DNA from: Iris pallida
Taxonomy: Eukaryota > Streptophyta > Magnoliopsida > Asparagales > Iridaceae
Length of the DNA: 64,000 nt
NCBI GenBank assembly: GCA_029216955.1
Contig: JANAVB010016199.1
Location: 10,229,960-10,293,959, forward strand
Reading direction: 5' to 3'
Positions 1-9,416 of this stretch are shown in pieces (position 1 is the stretch's first letter; every line of letters starts with the position of its first letter). The notes below the pieces were generated by a model that searched no databases, had not been told where the DNA came from, and worked only from the letters and a program-made list of their open reading frames with translations. Both the position numbers and the translations under genes were made by a program.

Positions 1-1
1 A

Positions 2-1222
2 CAAACTGTACAAGCGCAATCCAAGAGTGACAGCCCTTTAGCTAAACTCTCTTCTTCTCACAGCAAGGGGAAAAGCTCTACTCCTCTTCCCAAATACCCT
101 GTTGCTCCTGCGCAATCCACTGGGGGTAGTCTTTTGGCTATTCCTCTTCCTCCTCAGAACAAAGAAAAAGGCCCGTTGGTCTTTTCTCAAACTTCCTCGT
201 CCCATGACTTGGAAGACAACAGAGGGAAACGCTCTTTAGCTAACCCTTCTTCACAAAACAAAAGAAAAGGCCCTTTGGTCTTTTCTCAATCTTTCTCGGT
301 TTTTACCGTAGAAGATCAATCTGAACGTGCCTCGGCACCAGTCAGTACAAGAACTCCTTCAAACAAGGGTTCTTCTTCCCTTCATGTCAAGAAAACTTGT
401 ACTGATCACAGAGGTATTCTGCCTACCCCGGTAGCAGAATTCCAAGATCTCCTATCTCTCAAGATATCCCGATCGAAACAGGGAAAATTGTTGGTGTCTC
501 AGACAGAAACCCCTGGGGGTGAATTTGCTGATCTAAGAACTTATCTCAACAGACCAACTTCGGTAAAACGCAAACAGCAAATGCCGAAGACCAAACATCA
601 TCAGAAGCAAACTTCCAGGGTCAAAAATCCTGACACTTATGCCAATGAAGTGAGCACTTCCCTGTATACTCAAGGGACAAAACATCTGAAGAACTAGAAC
701 CATGTTCCGAATATTGTGAAAGAACAGATCCCTCAATCTTTTGATCTCCGGAAACATCTCAGGCAAAGGCAGGACAACGTCTCGACACCTCGAGTTCAAT
801 CATCAGATCATCATTACAATCACAAAGTTATTATCCAATATTGTTGTCAAACAACAAAACGATCTGTCTTTGATCGTCTGAACTTTGCAAATTCTGGACC
901 TAAGTCAGAGGATGAAGACGAAGTGTTGTATGCTTCTGTCAACATGACCTCTCGAGACACTGGGGGTAGAAAGTGCTCCAAGCATGGCAAGCCTCGCAAG
1001 CCTAGTCAACGGTATTTAGATTTACTCCAGGAATCTTCTGAAGGAGTATTTCGATATACCCGATCCCGAAGCCAAGATACAATCGGTCAAAGGAATCTTC
1101 TTCAAGATCCTTCAGGTAATCTTCTTACTTCTCATTCGGGAGACGACTCTTTCTCCGACTCTATCTGCAAATCAGGAACCGCGAATTGCTGTACTAGAAG
1201 ACAAGCTGAAGACCATGGCTGA
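2..1222 (+). pseudogene. Tat-1 gag leader region (low-complexity N-terminal part)
   Basis: One frame is open from the left window edge to a TAG at 695-697 and continues in the same frame to 1222. The product is rich in Ser, Pro, Lys and Gln and contains an internal repeat around the phrase KGPLVFSQ (two copies, near nt 170 and 270). A motif SVFDRL lies at 863-880 and recurs in the leaders of the other Tat copies in this window. Near 1160-1220 the coding frame shifts to the gag frame, where a short amphipathic segment (RIAVLEDKLKTMAEM) follows. The function of such leaders is not known to me. It is probably the N-terminal extension of Gag in this lineage, or an upstream ORF. The single stop could be a decay mutation. 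Confidence 0.6.
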
Positions 1223-1373
1223 AATGGTCGCTAGTATGCATTCTATCATTGTGGCACAACATACCACACCACCGACTGTACCTATTGCAAGTTCGGAAAT
1301 CATAGCATCTTCGGTACCTGTCAATGTAGGGCTGGGGGTAGTATCTCCTTAAGTACCTCTTATACAAGTTTAA

Positions 1374-3260
1374 CCTGCACCCAGTCAATCAGGTGCTGGG
1401 GGTGGTGCTTATCATGTTGTTCCTCCTCCTAGCACTCAAACTCCACCTGCTCCTTCTTCATCATCAGAAGACGCTAATGAAGCTGTCAAACTCCTGCGCA
1501 CTCAGTTCGAGGCCTTCAAAGAGAAGGACAACTTGCAGAGGTTGGGGATCAAGCAACCTTACCCAGTTGAATGGAAGGAAGTCCCATTTCCTCCTAAGTA
1601 CAAAATCCCTACAATCTCGCTATTTGATGGCAGCACTTCTCCTAGTCAGTTCATTAACCACTTCGAGGTTATGACTGTCCAACTTCAACCAAATGACGCT
1701 CTTCTTACCAGAGTATTCGTTGGCTGTTTAGCCGGCGTAGCATACGATTGGTATCGAAGCTTGCCCGATGGTTGTATCTCCTCCTTCTCTGGTCTAAAAC
1801 AAATCTTCTTGGAACGATTTTACGAGGGGATCAACGACATGACCATGTCAGCCCTTAATAAAATCAAGCAAAAACATAATAAAACTGCTGAAAGTTTCAT
1901 TGAAAGGTTCCGTCGAGAAGGTTTGAAGATGCCTCCCGGGACTCCGACCGCTGTCACCATAGATACTTGTAAGGCAAATCTTTTGCCTATTATCAGCATG
2001 TGGACAGGGTCAACTCAGTTCCAAGATTGGCCATCCTTCATTGTCAATGCTAAAGCAGCTGAAGTTAGCGCTGACAAGTTCAAGCAGCTAGGGGTACAAA
2101 TGTCAAACCCTGATCGGGATGAACACCAGACATCAGGTGTAGGTAATCGCCAGAATAACCGCAAGAACAAGGAGACATTGAACATCAACTTGAAGAGTAA
2201 AGAGTCTCTGGCAGTCAACGTAGCTCCACCTACGTCCACTTCGACTCCTTCAGCACCTCCAGCAAGGGAACCTCGTCCAAAAGTAGAGTATTCTTTTGAC
2301 GAGAATGACACTGCTAGCATCTTTGATTGCTTGATAAAAAATAACAAGATCCAACTCCCAGACCCAAAGAAGCCTGATGAAGTCGGTAAGACTGATCATC
2401 CCAAATATTGTGTCTACCACAGGTTCATTGGACATCCTACTCGAGCATGCTACGTGCTCAAAGACAAGATACAAGAGCTGGTCAATGCTGGTGTTGTCAC
2501 TCTGCAACAAGACGAGAAGACTGTGACTGCCAATATGGTTTCAGTTCAATTCGGTGACTTCCCTCCGCAGATGGTACAATATGGCGTCATCCCTATCCCC
2601 AAAGCTACTCTTGAGATTGAGAATCTCCCTCCTCCACGAGGTGAAGGTCTCGTTCCCTTGTCTCTTGACAATGGCGAGATTATGTGGATTCATCCAGATC
2701 TTGCTTCAGAGTTCGAACTTCCCTCTTCATTCAAGAAGAAAGACCGCTCTAAGGGCAAGACAAAGATTTGTAATATGGTGTCTTTTGACCCCATAGTTGA
2801 CGAAGAAATCCTGCTGGGCACCAGATCAGGGAAAGCCTATTTGAAGGATTACCCCGAAGCTCAAGAGAATCATGCCTCTTCTTCTGAGCCGGCTCCAGTG
2901 CAGCCTGTTTCCACTGAGGATATTTCTTCTACACCATCACCGGTTGTGGTACCCATTCCTCCCAAGCCGACGGTCGCTGACAAAGGTAAACAACATGTCC
3001 GCTTCGACAAACCTTTGAAGAAGTCATCTCCTTCCGGACTTGAAAAGCCTTACAACTTTGATATCCTGGCTCAATTAGCTAATACACCGGCCAGGCTGTC
3101 CATCTTCGAGCTCTTGCGTCTTTCCAAAGAGACTCGAGAAACTCTAAGTGAGGCTCTCATGCAAGCTAAAACTTGTCTAGCCCTTTTGAAGAAGCCTAAA
3201 GCAGAGCCAGTTTCTTGCCTTTATTGTCATAGTGTGTTGGAGTTAATTCCACAAACATAA
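1374..3260 (+). CDS. gag: Tat-1 Gag polyprotein (capsid and nucleocapsid)
   Basis: Gag forms the cytoplasmic virus-like particle and packages element RNA. The frame is open from 1374; the first ATG is 1533. It extends upstream to the leader apart from two TAA stops at 1350 and 1371. The Ty3-type capsid domain covers roughly residues 20-200 from 1533 (phrases such as VAYDWYRSLPDG and SFIERFRREGLKMPPG). A zinc knuckle of the Tat type, C-x2-H-x4-H-x4-C, begins at 2409 (CVYHRFIGHPTRAC). A Pro/Ser-rich linker follows. The C-terminal segment (FDILAQLANTPARLSIFELL) is strongly conserved with Tat-2. The stop at 3258-3260 is caused by a frameshift, because the sequence homologous to Tat-2 continues in another frame. 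The reading frame itself is largely intact. Confidence 0.88.
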   Translation, partial: PAPSQSGAGGGAYHVVPPPSTQTPPAPSSSSEDANEAVKLLRTQFEAFKEKDNLQRLGIKQPYPVEWKEVPFPPKYKIPTISLFDGSTSPSQFINHFEVMTVQLQPNDALLTRVFVGCLAGVAYDWYRSLPDGCISSFSGLKQIFLERFYEGINDMTMSALNKIKQKHNKTAESFIERFRREGLKMPPGTPTAVTIDTCKANLLPIISMWTGSTQFQDWPSFIVNAKAAEVSADKFKQLGVQMSNPDRDEHQTSGVGNRQNNRKNKETLNINLKSKESLAVNVAPPTSTSTPSAPPAREPRPKVEYSFDENDTASIFDCLIKNNKIQLPDPKKPDEVGKTDHPKYCVYHRFIGHPTRACYVLKDKIQELVNAGVVTLQQDEKTVTANMVSVQFGDFPPQMVQYGVIPIPKATLEIENLPPPRGEGLVPLSLDNGEIMWIHPDLASEFELPSSFKKKDRSKGKTKICNMVSFDPIVDEEILLGTRSGKAYLKDYPEAQENHASSSEPAPVQPVSTEDISSTPSPVVVPIPPKPTVADKGKQHVRFDKPLKKSSPSGLEKPYNFDILAQLANTPARLSIFELLRLSKETRETLSEALMQAKTCLALLKKPKAEPVSCLYCHSVLELIPQT

Positions 3261-3277
3261 CTTTCACACAAGATGAC

Positions 3278-4240
3278 ATGCTGATGGAAGACAACAGACA
3301 CGACCGTCCTCTTTACTATACAGGATATGTCGATTCGATGAAAGTCGATCGTATTCTTATAGATCTAGGGTCTGCTCTTAGCATCATGCCGAAGACAATG
3401 TTGGATGTGCTAAAGATTCTAGTACATAGTCTGTCCAGTACAATCACCACCATTCTCGGGTTCAACCAAGGAAAGAGTGAACCTCTGGGCAAGATTCGCC
3501 TAAAACTCCAAATAGGCAATCTTCTCACAAAGGTGACCTTCTACATCATTGACAATTATGGTTGTTCTTACAATGCTTTGTTGGGGAGACCATTTCTGCA
3601 TGAGCACAATATTATTCCTTCAACTCTCCATCAATGTTTTAAATATGTTAATGACAATGGAGGGATGCAAAAAGAGGTTGCTGATCTCTATCCTTTCAAA
3701 GTCGTCGAAGCATACTGCAATGATGCTCGTATGTATAAGGATGAATTCATGAAGGTGGTGCTGTCTCTGGATACTGAAGAAGAGCAAAAAGCAGTGCCTA
3801 ATGACACTTTCATCATTCCTGTTAAAGGACGAGTCTATCATCCTCAGTCCTCCAAACCACTGGCTATTCACTTGCCAGTCCAGAAACAACCAATTGATGA
3901 TGATCAAAGGGAGGTCACTTCTTCTGAGCCACTTGTTATTGACTTACGTCGTAACAAGGATAAAAAGCAGCTCACTTCTTCCGAGCCACTTGTTATAGAT
4001 TTAACTCATAACAAGGACAAAAGGGAGCTCACATCCTCTGAGCTGCTTGTTATCGACCTCCGTCGTAACAAGGCCAATCCTCCTCTACGTTCTTCTTTTT
4101 CCTCTCTTGTAATTAATCTGACCAAGCCTGCTAAGGCTAAAGGTCCTGTTGTAAATACGAATGTACAGATCAATGAAAAAGCATCTACTTCCAGTATACT
4201 GATGTCATTTATTATGCTAAATGCTATTTGGATATGTTAG
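3278..4240 (+). pseudogene. pro: Tat-1 aspartic protease and downstream linker
   Basis: Retroviral-type aspartic protease, which matures Gag-Pol inside the particle. The frame is open from about 3242. The active-site region reads VDRILIDLGSALSIMP, the expected D-x-G-S triplet; the flap and C-terminal Ile-Leu-Gly region follows (NALLGRPFLHEHNIIPSTL). Downstream, three imperfect repeats of the phrase SSEPLVIDLRRNKDK (nt 3918-4070) form a spacer; Tat-2 has a comparable but diverged repeat spacer. The frame differs from both gag and RT, so this part is separated from them by single-nucleotide shifts. In intact members gag-pro-pol is probably one long frame. Confidence 0.82.
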
Positions 4241-4713
4241 ATAGCTATCATTCATTTAAAATGGGAGTTATGCAGTCTCTTCAAACAGAAGTCTCACTGG
4301 AACATCCAAAAGATTCATATCGTATTGTTCCCGCTCGAAAGAAAGGTGAGAGTCCAATACTTTTTAGTAAAGGACCGGAACAACAATTCAGTTATACGGA
4401 TGATAGCAAAAGTAACGATACAGGACATCTCCAATTCTGATATTACAGTCAACAATCAAAAGACATCATCCGAAAAATAGGTTATGACTTTAAAAGTGGC
4501 CTCAATTATGGCAAGGGTAGACGAACTCCTATTCGTACTACTGTTCCGGAAGGAAAGTCAGAAATGTATTACAGTAGGACCAAAAAAGGTCTCGGATATG
4601 CTTCTCCCCCGGTATTATCCCCAGTAGTCTCTGAATCTGATAGCGAGGAGCGCTCTAACTCTTCTGATTCCAGGTCATAGGATTCTGATACCAACGTTGG
4701 TCAAGTTCATCGA
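4228..4713 (+). pseudogene. Tat-1 protease-RT linker
   Basis: This is the pol frame (same as RT) and overlaps the protease frame by 13 bases, marking a frameshift. It carries a TGA at 4438-4440 and a TAG at 4678-4680. Conserved phrases shared with Tat-2 are IRKIGYDFKSGLNYGKGRR and KKGLGYASP, close to a G-patch-like pattern (GYD, GLNYGKG, GLGY). At the TAG, the Tat-2 copy has a Trp codon, so this stop fits a G-to-A change. No catalytic motif is present. The segment probably tethers protease to RT in the polyprotein. Confidence 0.65.
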
Positions 4714-5868
4714 TTGATTGTATCTTCCAACATGGTCTCCGCCGAACTTCCAGAAGGCTATGACGAGGATATCGAAGAAAGTCCTGAAGCAGATCCTTGG
4801 GCTCAACGAATGGATAATCAATGGGAACTCCGATTCGAACAGCGAGAACCTCCTACTGAAGATCAATTGGTGCAAATTGATGTAGGAGAGAGCAGATCAC
4901 CTCGTCCAATATTCATCAATAAAAACCTTCCAGAGACAGATAAGCAAGAATTAATTCTTCTTATTAAAAAATATATTGATGTCTTTGCCTGGAGTTATGA
5001 AGACATGCCATGTCTAGATCCCAAAGTTTCTACTTATAAATTGAACATTCTGCCGAATACAAAACTGGTCAAACAGCAACAACGACGTTTCAAGCCAGAA
5101 ATGATGGATGCAATTGACGATAAAGTCAAAAAGCTCATCGCTTGTGGCTTTATCCGAGAAGAACAACATCCTGATTGGGTAGCCAATGTCGTCCCAGTTC
5201 TGAAGAAAACCGGCAAAGTTCGAGTCTGCATCGACTTTCGGGATCTTAATGAAGCATGTCCAAAAGATGAATTTCCTCTTCCTATCACAGATGTTATGAT
5301 CGACAACACCTGCGGGTTTGAGCGAATATCCTTCATGGATGGATTCTCCGGATACAATCAAATTCGGATGAATCTTGAAGATGAAAAACACACTTCTTTT
5401 CGCACTCTCCGTGGAGTCTACTGCTACACTGTGATGCCGTTTGGTCTCAAGAACGCTGGTGCAACTTATCAACGAGCTATGAGTACCATCTTTCGAGATC
5501 ATCTGTACAAAACTGTCGAATGTTATGTTGACGATATCACTGTCAAAAGTCGTTCGAAGGAAAATCATATCCAAGATTTGAGAACAATCTTCAATCTCAT
5601 GTGCCAACATCAACTCAAAATGAATCCCACCAAGTCATTCTTGGGTGTCTCAAGTGGTAAATTTCTCGGCTTCGTCATTACCTCTAAGGGTATACACGTG
5701 GATCCCGAGAAGATCAAAGCCATTCAAGAGATGCGTCCTCCACGCAACCTAAAAGAGCTACGAGGATTCCAAGGTCGTCTTGCGTACATCAGGAGATTCA
5801 TTTCGAATTTGTCTAGACGCTGCAGACCATTCACTCAGCTGATGAAGAAAGGTGTCTCTTTTATTTGA
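4714..5868 (+). CDS. pol: Tat-1 reverse transcriptase domain
   Basis: RNA-dependent DNA polymerase that copies the element RNA. The fingers/palm order is visible: IREEQHPDWVANVVPVLKK, CIDFRDLNEACPKDEFPLPI, MPFGLKNAGATYQRAM, then the catalytic YVDD at 5524-5535 (YVDDITVKS), then FLGFVITSKGIHVDPEKI and LRGFQGRLAYIRRFI. The acidic triad expected for RT is therefore present. The frame stops at a TGA at 5866-5868 where the family has Trp before the conserved TEECQKAF segment, and then continues in the same frame, so the domain is essentially complete but followed by a nonsense change. Confidence 0.92.
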   Translation: MIVSSNMVSAELPEGYDEDIEESPEADPWAQRMDNQWELRFEQREPPTEDQLVQIDVGESRSPRPIFINKNLPETDKQELILLIKKYIDVFAWSYEDMPCLDPKVSTYKLNILPNTKLVKQQQRRFKPEMMDAIDDKVKKLIACGFIREEQHPDWVANVVPVLKKTGKVRVCIDFRDLNEACPKDEFPLPITDVMIDNTCGFERISFMDGFSGYNQIRMNLEDEKHTSFRTLRGVYCYTVMPFGLKNAGATYQRAMSTIFRDHLYKTVECYVDDITVKSRSKENHIQDLRTIFNLMCQHQLKMNPTKSFLGVSSGKFLGFVITSKGIHVDPEKIKAIQEMRPPRNLKELRGFQGRLAYIRRFISNLSRRCRPFTQLMKKGVSFI

Positions 5869-6279
5869 ACTGAAGAATGTCAAAAAGCATTCGATGACAT
5901 AAAACGATATCTCATGAACCCACCAGTCTTGGTGCCACCAATCTCTGGCAAACCATTCTTAATGTATGTCCGTGCTATGGATCATTCACTGGGTGCTCTA
6001 CTTGACCAAAAGAACAAAGAAGGCCATGAACAAGCCATCTACTATCTCAATCGTACTATGATTGGTGCTGAACACCGTTATAGTCCGGTTGAAAAAGAAT
6101 GTCTAGCTCTCATGTTTGCTGTTCAAAAGACGAGGCATTACATCATTGGTCAAACCATTCATGTCATATCCCGAGTTAATCCTCTTCGGATACTCATGAA
6201 GAAGCCCAGCACACTCAATTCTCGGCTGGCTACGTGGGCCATTCTGCTAGCCCAATATGACATGGTATATGTTCCATAA
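5869..6279 (+). pseudogene. Tat-1 Ty3-type RNase H, probably catalytically degenerate
   Basis: Same frame as RT. Recognisable by TEECQKAFDDIKRYL, the first acidic site AMDHSLGALL, AIYYLNRTM, AEHRYSPVEKECLALMFAVQ and ATWAILLAQYDMVY. The site that normally carries a catalytic Asp near the end (T-D-x-x-P-L) reads SRVNPLR here, and the same region of Tat-2 shows the same loss. That agrees with the known pattern in Tat elements, where the original RNase H has decayed into a connection-like domain after a second RNase H was acquired. The frame ends with TAA at 6277-6279 and resumes directly. Confidence 0.82.
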
Positions 6280-6810
6280 AAGTCTGTCAAAGGTCAAGCG
6301 CTGGCAGATTTCTTAGCGGCTCATCCTGTGCCAGAGACATCCAAACTCTATGATGAAATTCCAGACGAGACATTAGAATCAGATATGATCTTTGAAAAAT
6401 TTCCTACTTGGCGTCTAATCTTCGACGGTGCATCCAGGATCGGGCCGAATGGTGCCATTGTTGCAGGAGTTGGAGTTGTTCTCGTTTCTCCAAACGGGTC
6501 AACTATTCAAAGAGCTTACTCCCTAGATGAACCTTGTTCCAAAAATGTAGCATAATACAATGCTCTACTCATTGGCCTTCAGCTAGCTAAACAACTAGAC
6601 GTTGAATATCTTAAAGTCTATGGTGACTCCAAGCTGGTTGTTAACCAAGTTAGAGGAACCTATGAAGTTTTCCATCAAGATCTGGTGCCTTACTTTAAAG
6701 CAGCAATCAACATGGCTACATCATTTAAAGCCTTCTTTATCGACTATGTTTGCCGAGCTTACAATACTGAGGCGGATGCTTTGGCTAATCTTGCAGCTGT
6801 CTTAGCCATC
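6280..6810 (+). pseudogene. Tat-1 second RNase H (archaeal/plant-type, aRNH)
   Basis: Degrades the RNA strand of RNA:DNA hybrids during reverse transcription. The first catalytic Asp is in LIFDGASRIGPNG (codon 6424), followed by GVGVVLVSPNGSTIQRAYSL, the hallmark of the acquired aRNH. The third site is in VYGDSKLVVNQV (Asp codon 6625) and the fourth in NTEADALANLA. The second catalytic Glu, which Tat-2 retains as TEYNSLVIGL, is replaced by TAA at 6553-6555, so this copy is cut at an essential residue. The lead-in VKGQALADFLAAHPVPETSKLYDE is the usual junction with the first RNase H. Frame is shared with RT and integrase. Confidence 0.85.
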
Positions 6811-8179
6811 CCTATCAAAAGACAACATGTGGTGGTCATCTCTAATCGGGAGTTGTTTTGTGTCGAAAACAATCGTAATATTGAATTCAGTAATCTTACT
6901 GAAGTCAATGTTATCAGTGAAGATTGGAGAACTCCTTTCATCTATTTCGTAGTTCATGACATACTCCTTGAAGATCCCAAGGAGGCTACGAGTATTCGTC
7001 GACGATCTCTCCGGTTCTACTACAATCAAACTACTAAAACTCTTTATCGGCGGACTTATGATGGTCTTCTCTTGCGCTGTCTCGCTGGTGATGAAGTAAA
7101 ACAAGTATTACGCGAGGCTCATGATGGCGTCTGCGGAGCACATCAACCCGGTCCTAAGCTACAGGATCGTATCCGACGCATGGGTTACTATTGTCCCTCT
7201 ATGGTATCAGATGCTATTGAATATGCTAGAAAATGTAGAGCTTGTCAAGTCCATGCCGATTTCATCTACCAACCTTTACAATTCCTACATCCGACTACCG
7301 CTTCCTGGTCTTTTGAAGCTTGGGGCATGGACATTATAGGTCCCATCAATCTTCCTTCTTCTAGAGGACATCGGTTCATATTGGCAATAACCGATTACTT
7401 CTCCAAATGGGCTGAAGCTATACCTTTGGCTGAAGTCAAAACTAGCAGTGTCATCAACTTCGTCAAACATCATGTCATTTATAGATTTGGTGTACCTCGT
7501 AGGATCATTCATGATAATGGACCACAATTTATCAGCCAGAACTTCACAAGATTCTGCGATGATCATCGTATTGATGACGTCGCTTCTACAGCCTACAATC
7601 CTGCTGCTAATGGCTTGGCTGAAGCTTTCAACAAAACTATCATCAAGCTCCTTAAGAAGTTTGTATCTACTAATAAACGAAACTGGAGTGAAAAGCTTGG
7701 TGAATGTCTTTGGGCCTACCGAACTACGGTCCGCAACCTGACAGGCTTTACACCCTTATCTTTGGTGTACGGTTGTGAAGCAGTTCTTCCCCTAGAACTT
7801 CAAATCCTGTCCTTAAGGATCGCCATTGCTAACGAGCTCACTACAGAGAACAACGATCTTCTTCGACTTCAAGAATTAGAAGTGCTCGATGAAACGGCTA
7901 TTGGCTCAACAGCATATTGAGTTATATCAAGCTCGCATCTCAAAGACTTTCAACCGTAAAGTTAAAGTCAGAGCCTTTCAGCAAGGAGAACTCGTGTTAA
8001 CAGTCAGACGTCCTATGACTATGACTCACATGAGCAAAGGCAAGTTCGACGCGAAGTGGGAAGGTCCTTACATTGTCAGCAAAGTCTTTTCAAATTGAGC
8101 CTATCAACTCTCAGAGCTGGATGGTCGAATTGCTATGATGCCCATCAATGGCAAATTCCTTAAGAAATACTATGTATAA
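6811..8179 (+). pseudogene. int: Tat-1 integrase
   Basis: Inserts the cDNA into the genome. The zinc-binding N-terminus is visible (LREAHDGVCGAH, then KCRACQVH). The core has DD35E: Asp codon 7330 in WGMDIIGPI, Asp codon 7513 in IHDNGPQFIS, Glu codon 7621 in GLAEAFNKTI, with 35 residues between the last two. The phrase WAYRTTVRNLTGFTPLSLVYG follows. A frameshift near 7890-7920 moves the last 90 codons to another frame (ELYQARISKTFNRKVKVR, FDAKWEGPYIVSKVF), which contains a TGA at 8096-8098 and ends with KFLKKYYV and TAA at 8177-8179. The C-terminus matches Tat-2 closely, so the end is well fixed. Confidence 0.9.
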
Positions 8180-8221
8180 ATGTAACAGGAATTTTATGTA
8201 AATATGATCAGACAGTTCATA

Positions 8222-8241
8222 AATAAAGTTTGATTTTTATT
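8222..8241. terminator. Back-to-back poly(A) signals at the gag-pol / antisense junction
   Basis: AATAAA on the plus strand at 8222-8227 lies 43 bases after the pol stop, and AATAAA on the minus strand at 8241-8236 lies 26 bases after the stop of the small antisense ORF. The two face each other within 20 bases. This is what two converging transcription units would need. Whether either is used is inference. Confidence 0.45.
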
Positions 8242-8266
8242 TCATCATAAACGATGTTACATAATA

Positions 8267-8590
8267 TCAAGGAAGGTCACTATCATCCTTCTCAATATTG
8301 GGACGCGGACCACTGCCGTCTTTATTAAAGACATAATCAGCAAAAGAGCCGAGAACATCCTTGCTGGAACCCACCAGGAACTTGCAAGTAGTCATCCTCA
8401 TGGCCTCTTCCTCTTCAGTCTTTCCTGGTTCAAGCAGGAAATCCAGGATATCCCTCGGTGGTTTGGGTACAGACGAACCTTCATCTCCTTCTGTCTGCTT
8501 TGGCTGGACTGGTTCAGCAAGATATTCTTCAGTGCCCGCTTCAACCTTCGGGGTGATTTCAGCCTTCTTGGATGTATTTTCAGACGACAT
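8267..8590 (-). CDS. Small antisense ORF of Tat-1, acidic, unknown function
   Basis: A complete 107-codon frame from ATG at 8590. The product is hydrophilic and acidic (EEYLAEPVQPKQTEGDEG, EKDDSDLP at the C-terminus) with no membrane segment or signal peptide, and a central segment RDILDFLLEPGKTEEEEAM that could be helical. I recognise no family. A weak TATA-like GATAAATAG lies on the minus strand at 8645-8637, about 50 bases upstream, and an AATAAA follows the stop, so it has the outline of a separate small gene. The minisatellite at 8684-9090 is directly upstream. It could also be a chance ORF in decayed DNA. The uninterrupted frame, while its neighbours carry stops, is mild evidence for a gene. 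Confidence 0.45.
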   Translation of the reverse strand: MSSENTSKKAEITPKVEAGTEEYLAEPVQPKQTEGDEGSSVPKPPRDILDFLLEPGKTEEEEAMRMTTCKFLVGSSKDVLGSFADYVFNKDGSGPRPNIEKDDSDLP

Positions 8591-8683
8591 CTTTATGTTG
8601 AGGAAGTGGAAGTGGTCATTCCTGCCAAATTTTTGTTCTATTTATCGGCAGAGATTCTCCAAACAACGAAGCGACACATTCAT

Positions 8684-9090
8684 CCAACGGTTCGCCCGTT
8701 CGTTACCATCATTCGACGGTTCACCCGTTCATTCAATTTATTCGACGGTTCGTCCGTTCATTACCATCATCCGACGGTTCATCCGTTCATTACCATCATT
8801 CGACGGTTTATCCGTTCATTACTACCATCTGACGGTTCGTCCGTTTATTACATCTATTTGACGGTTTGTCCGTTCATTCCACCTATTTGACGGTTCACCC
8901 GTTCATTATCATCCGACGGTTCATCCGTTCATTATCATTCGACGGTTCGTCCGTTCATTCCATTCATCCGACGGTTCACCCATTCATTATCATCCGACGG
9001 TTCGTCCGTTCATTCCATCTATCCGACGGTTCACCCGTTCATTATCATCCGACGGTTCATCCGTTCGTCCTGACGATTCACTTCGTTCAC
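8684..9090 (+). repeat. Minisatellite, 29/26-bp units, about 14 copies
   Basis: Units begin GACGGTTCATCCGTTCATTA and end with a short variable C/A/T tail. Two unit lengths (29 and 26) are interleaved. Each unit holds a small inverted repeat ACGG-TTCAT-CCGT. The array produces several plus-strand open frames that are only translations of the repeat. It separates the small antisense ORF from the spacer beyond. Tat elements commonly carry tandem repeats in their 3' untranslated region. Confidence 0.9.
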
Positions 9091-9346
9091 ACATTTTGAC
9101 GATTTATTATCGTTCATCATCCACATCAGCAATTTTTCATTCTTGATTAAGTTGTCTATTGAAATAATAATATTTGACAAATTATATTCTGCCATGTCCA
9201 CATTACCTCTGAGCAGATATAATGAATATAATTATTTTCTAATCAAGAAATATATCATGTCCTGTACCTCTGAATATATTTTCTATCGCTATTATTTATA
9301 TCTGACTAAGATATGCAATAAATAATAGAATCACAAAAAAATGTCT
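9091..9346. other. AT-rich spacer between converging genes, with conserved motif copies
   Basis: Non-coding. Two copies of a motif close to CATGTCCATATTACCTCTGA occur at about 9192-9215 (CATGTCCACATTACCTCTGA) and 9257-9275 (CATGTCCTGTACCTCTGAA). The same motif occurs five times at the equivalent place in Tat-2 (48380-48660), although the surrounding sequence has diverged. A plus-strand AATAAA lies at 9317-9322. Confidence 0.6.
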
Positions 9347-9352
9347 TTTATT
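9347..9352 (-). terminator. Poly(A) signal of the antisense mobile-domain gene
   Basis: AATAAA on the minus strand (9352-9347), 65 bases beyond the stop codon of the large antisense gene at 9417. Position and spacing suit a plant poly(A) signal; use is inferred. Confidence 0.45.
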
Positions 9353-9416
9353 GATCAAAAAGATGAAAGATGTTACATATCATATTGCAAAACAAGAAGA
9401 TACAAGAATCTTTCTA

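Noticed and set aside
5014..5613. 199-codon minus-strand ORF opposite RT
   Set aside because: Shadow of the RT coding strand; no promoter or homology of its own.
8684..9090. CRISPR-like regular repeats here and at 21810-22372
   Set aside because: Contiguous tandem units without unique spacers, in plant transposon DNA: minisatellites.
8361..9099. Plus-strand ORFs of 77-166 codons
   Set aside because: They are translations of the 29/26-bp minisatellite and of the strand opposite the small antisense ORF; the unit lengths are not all multiples of three.
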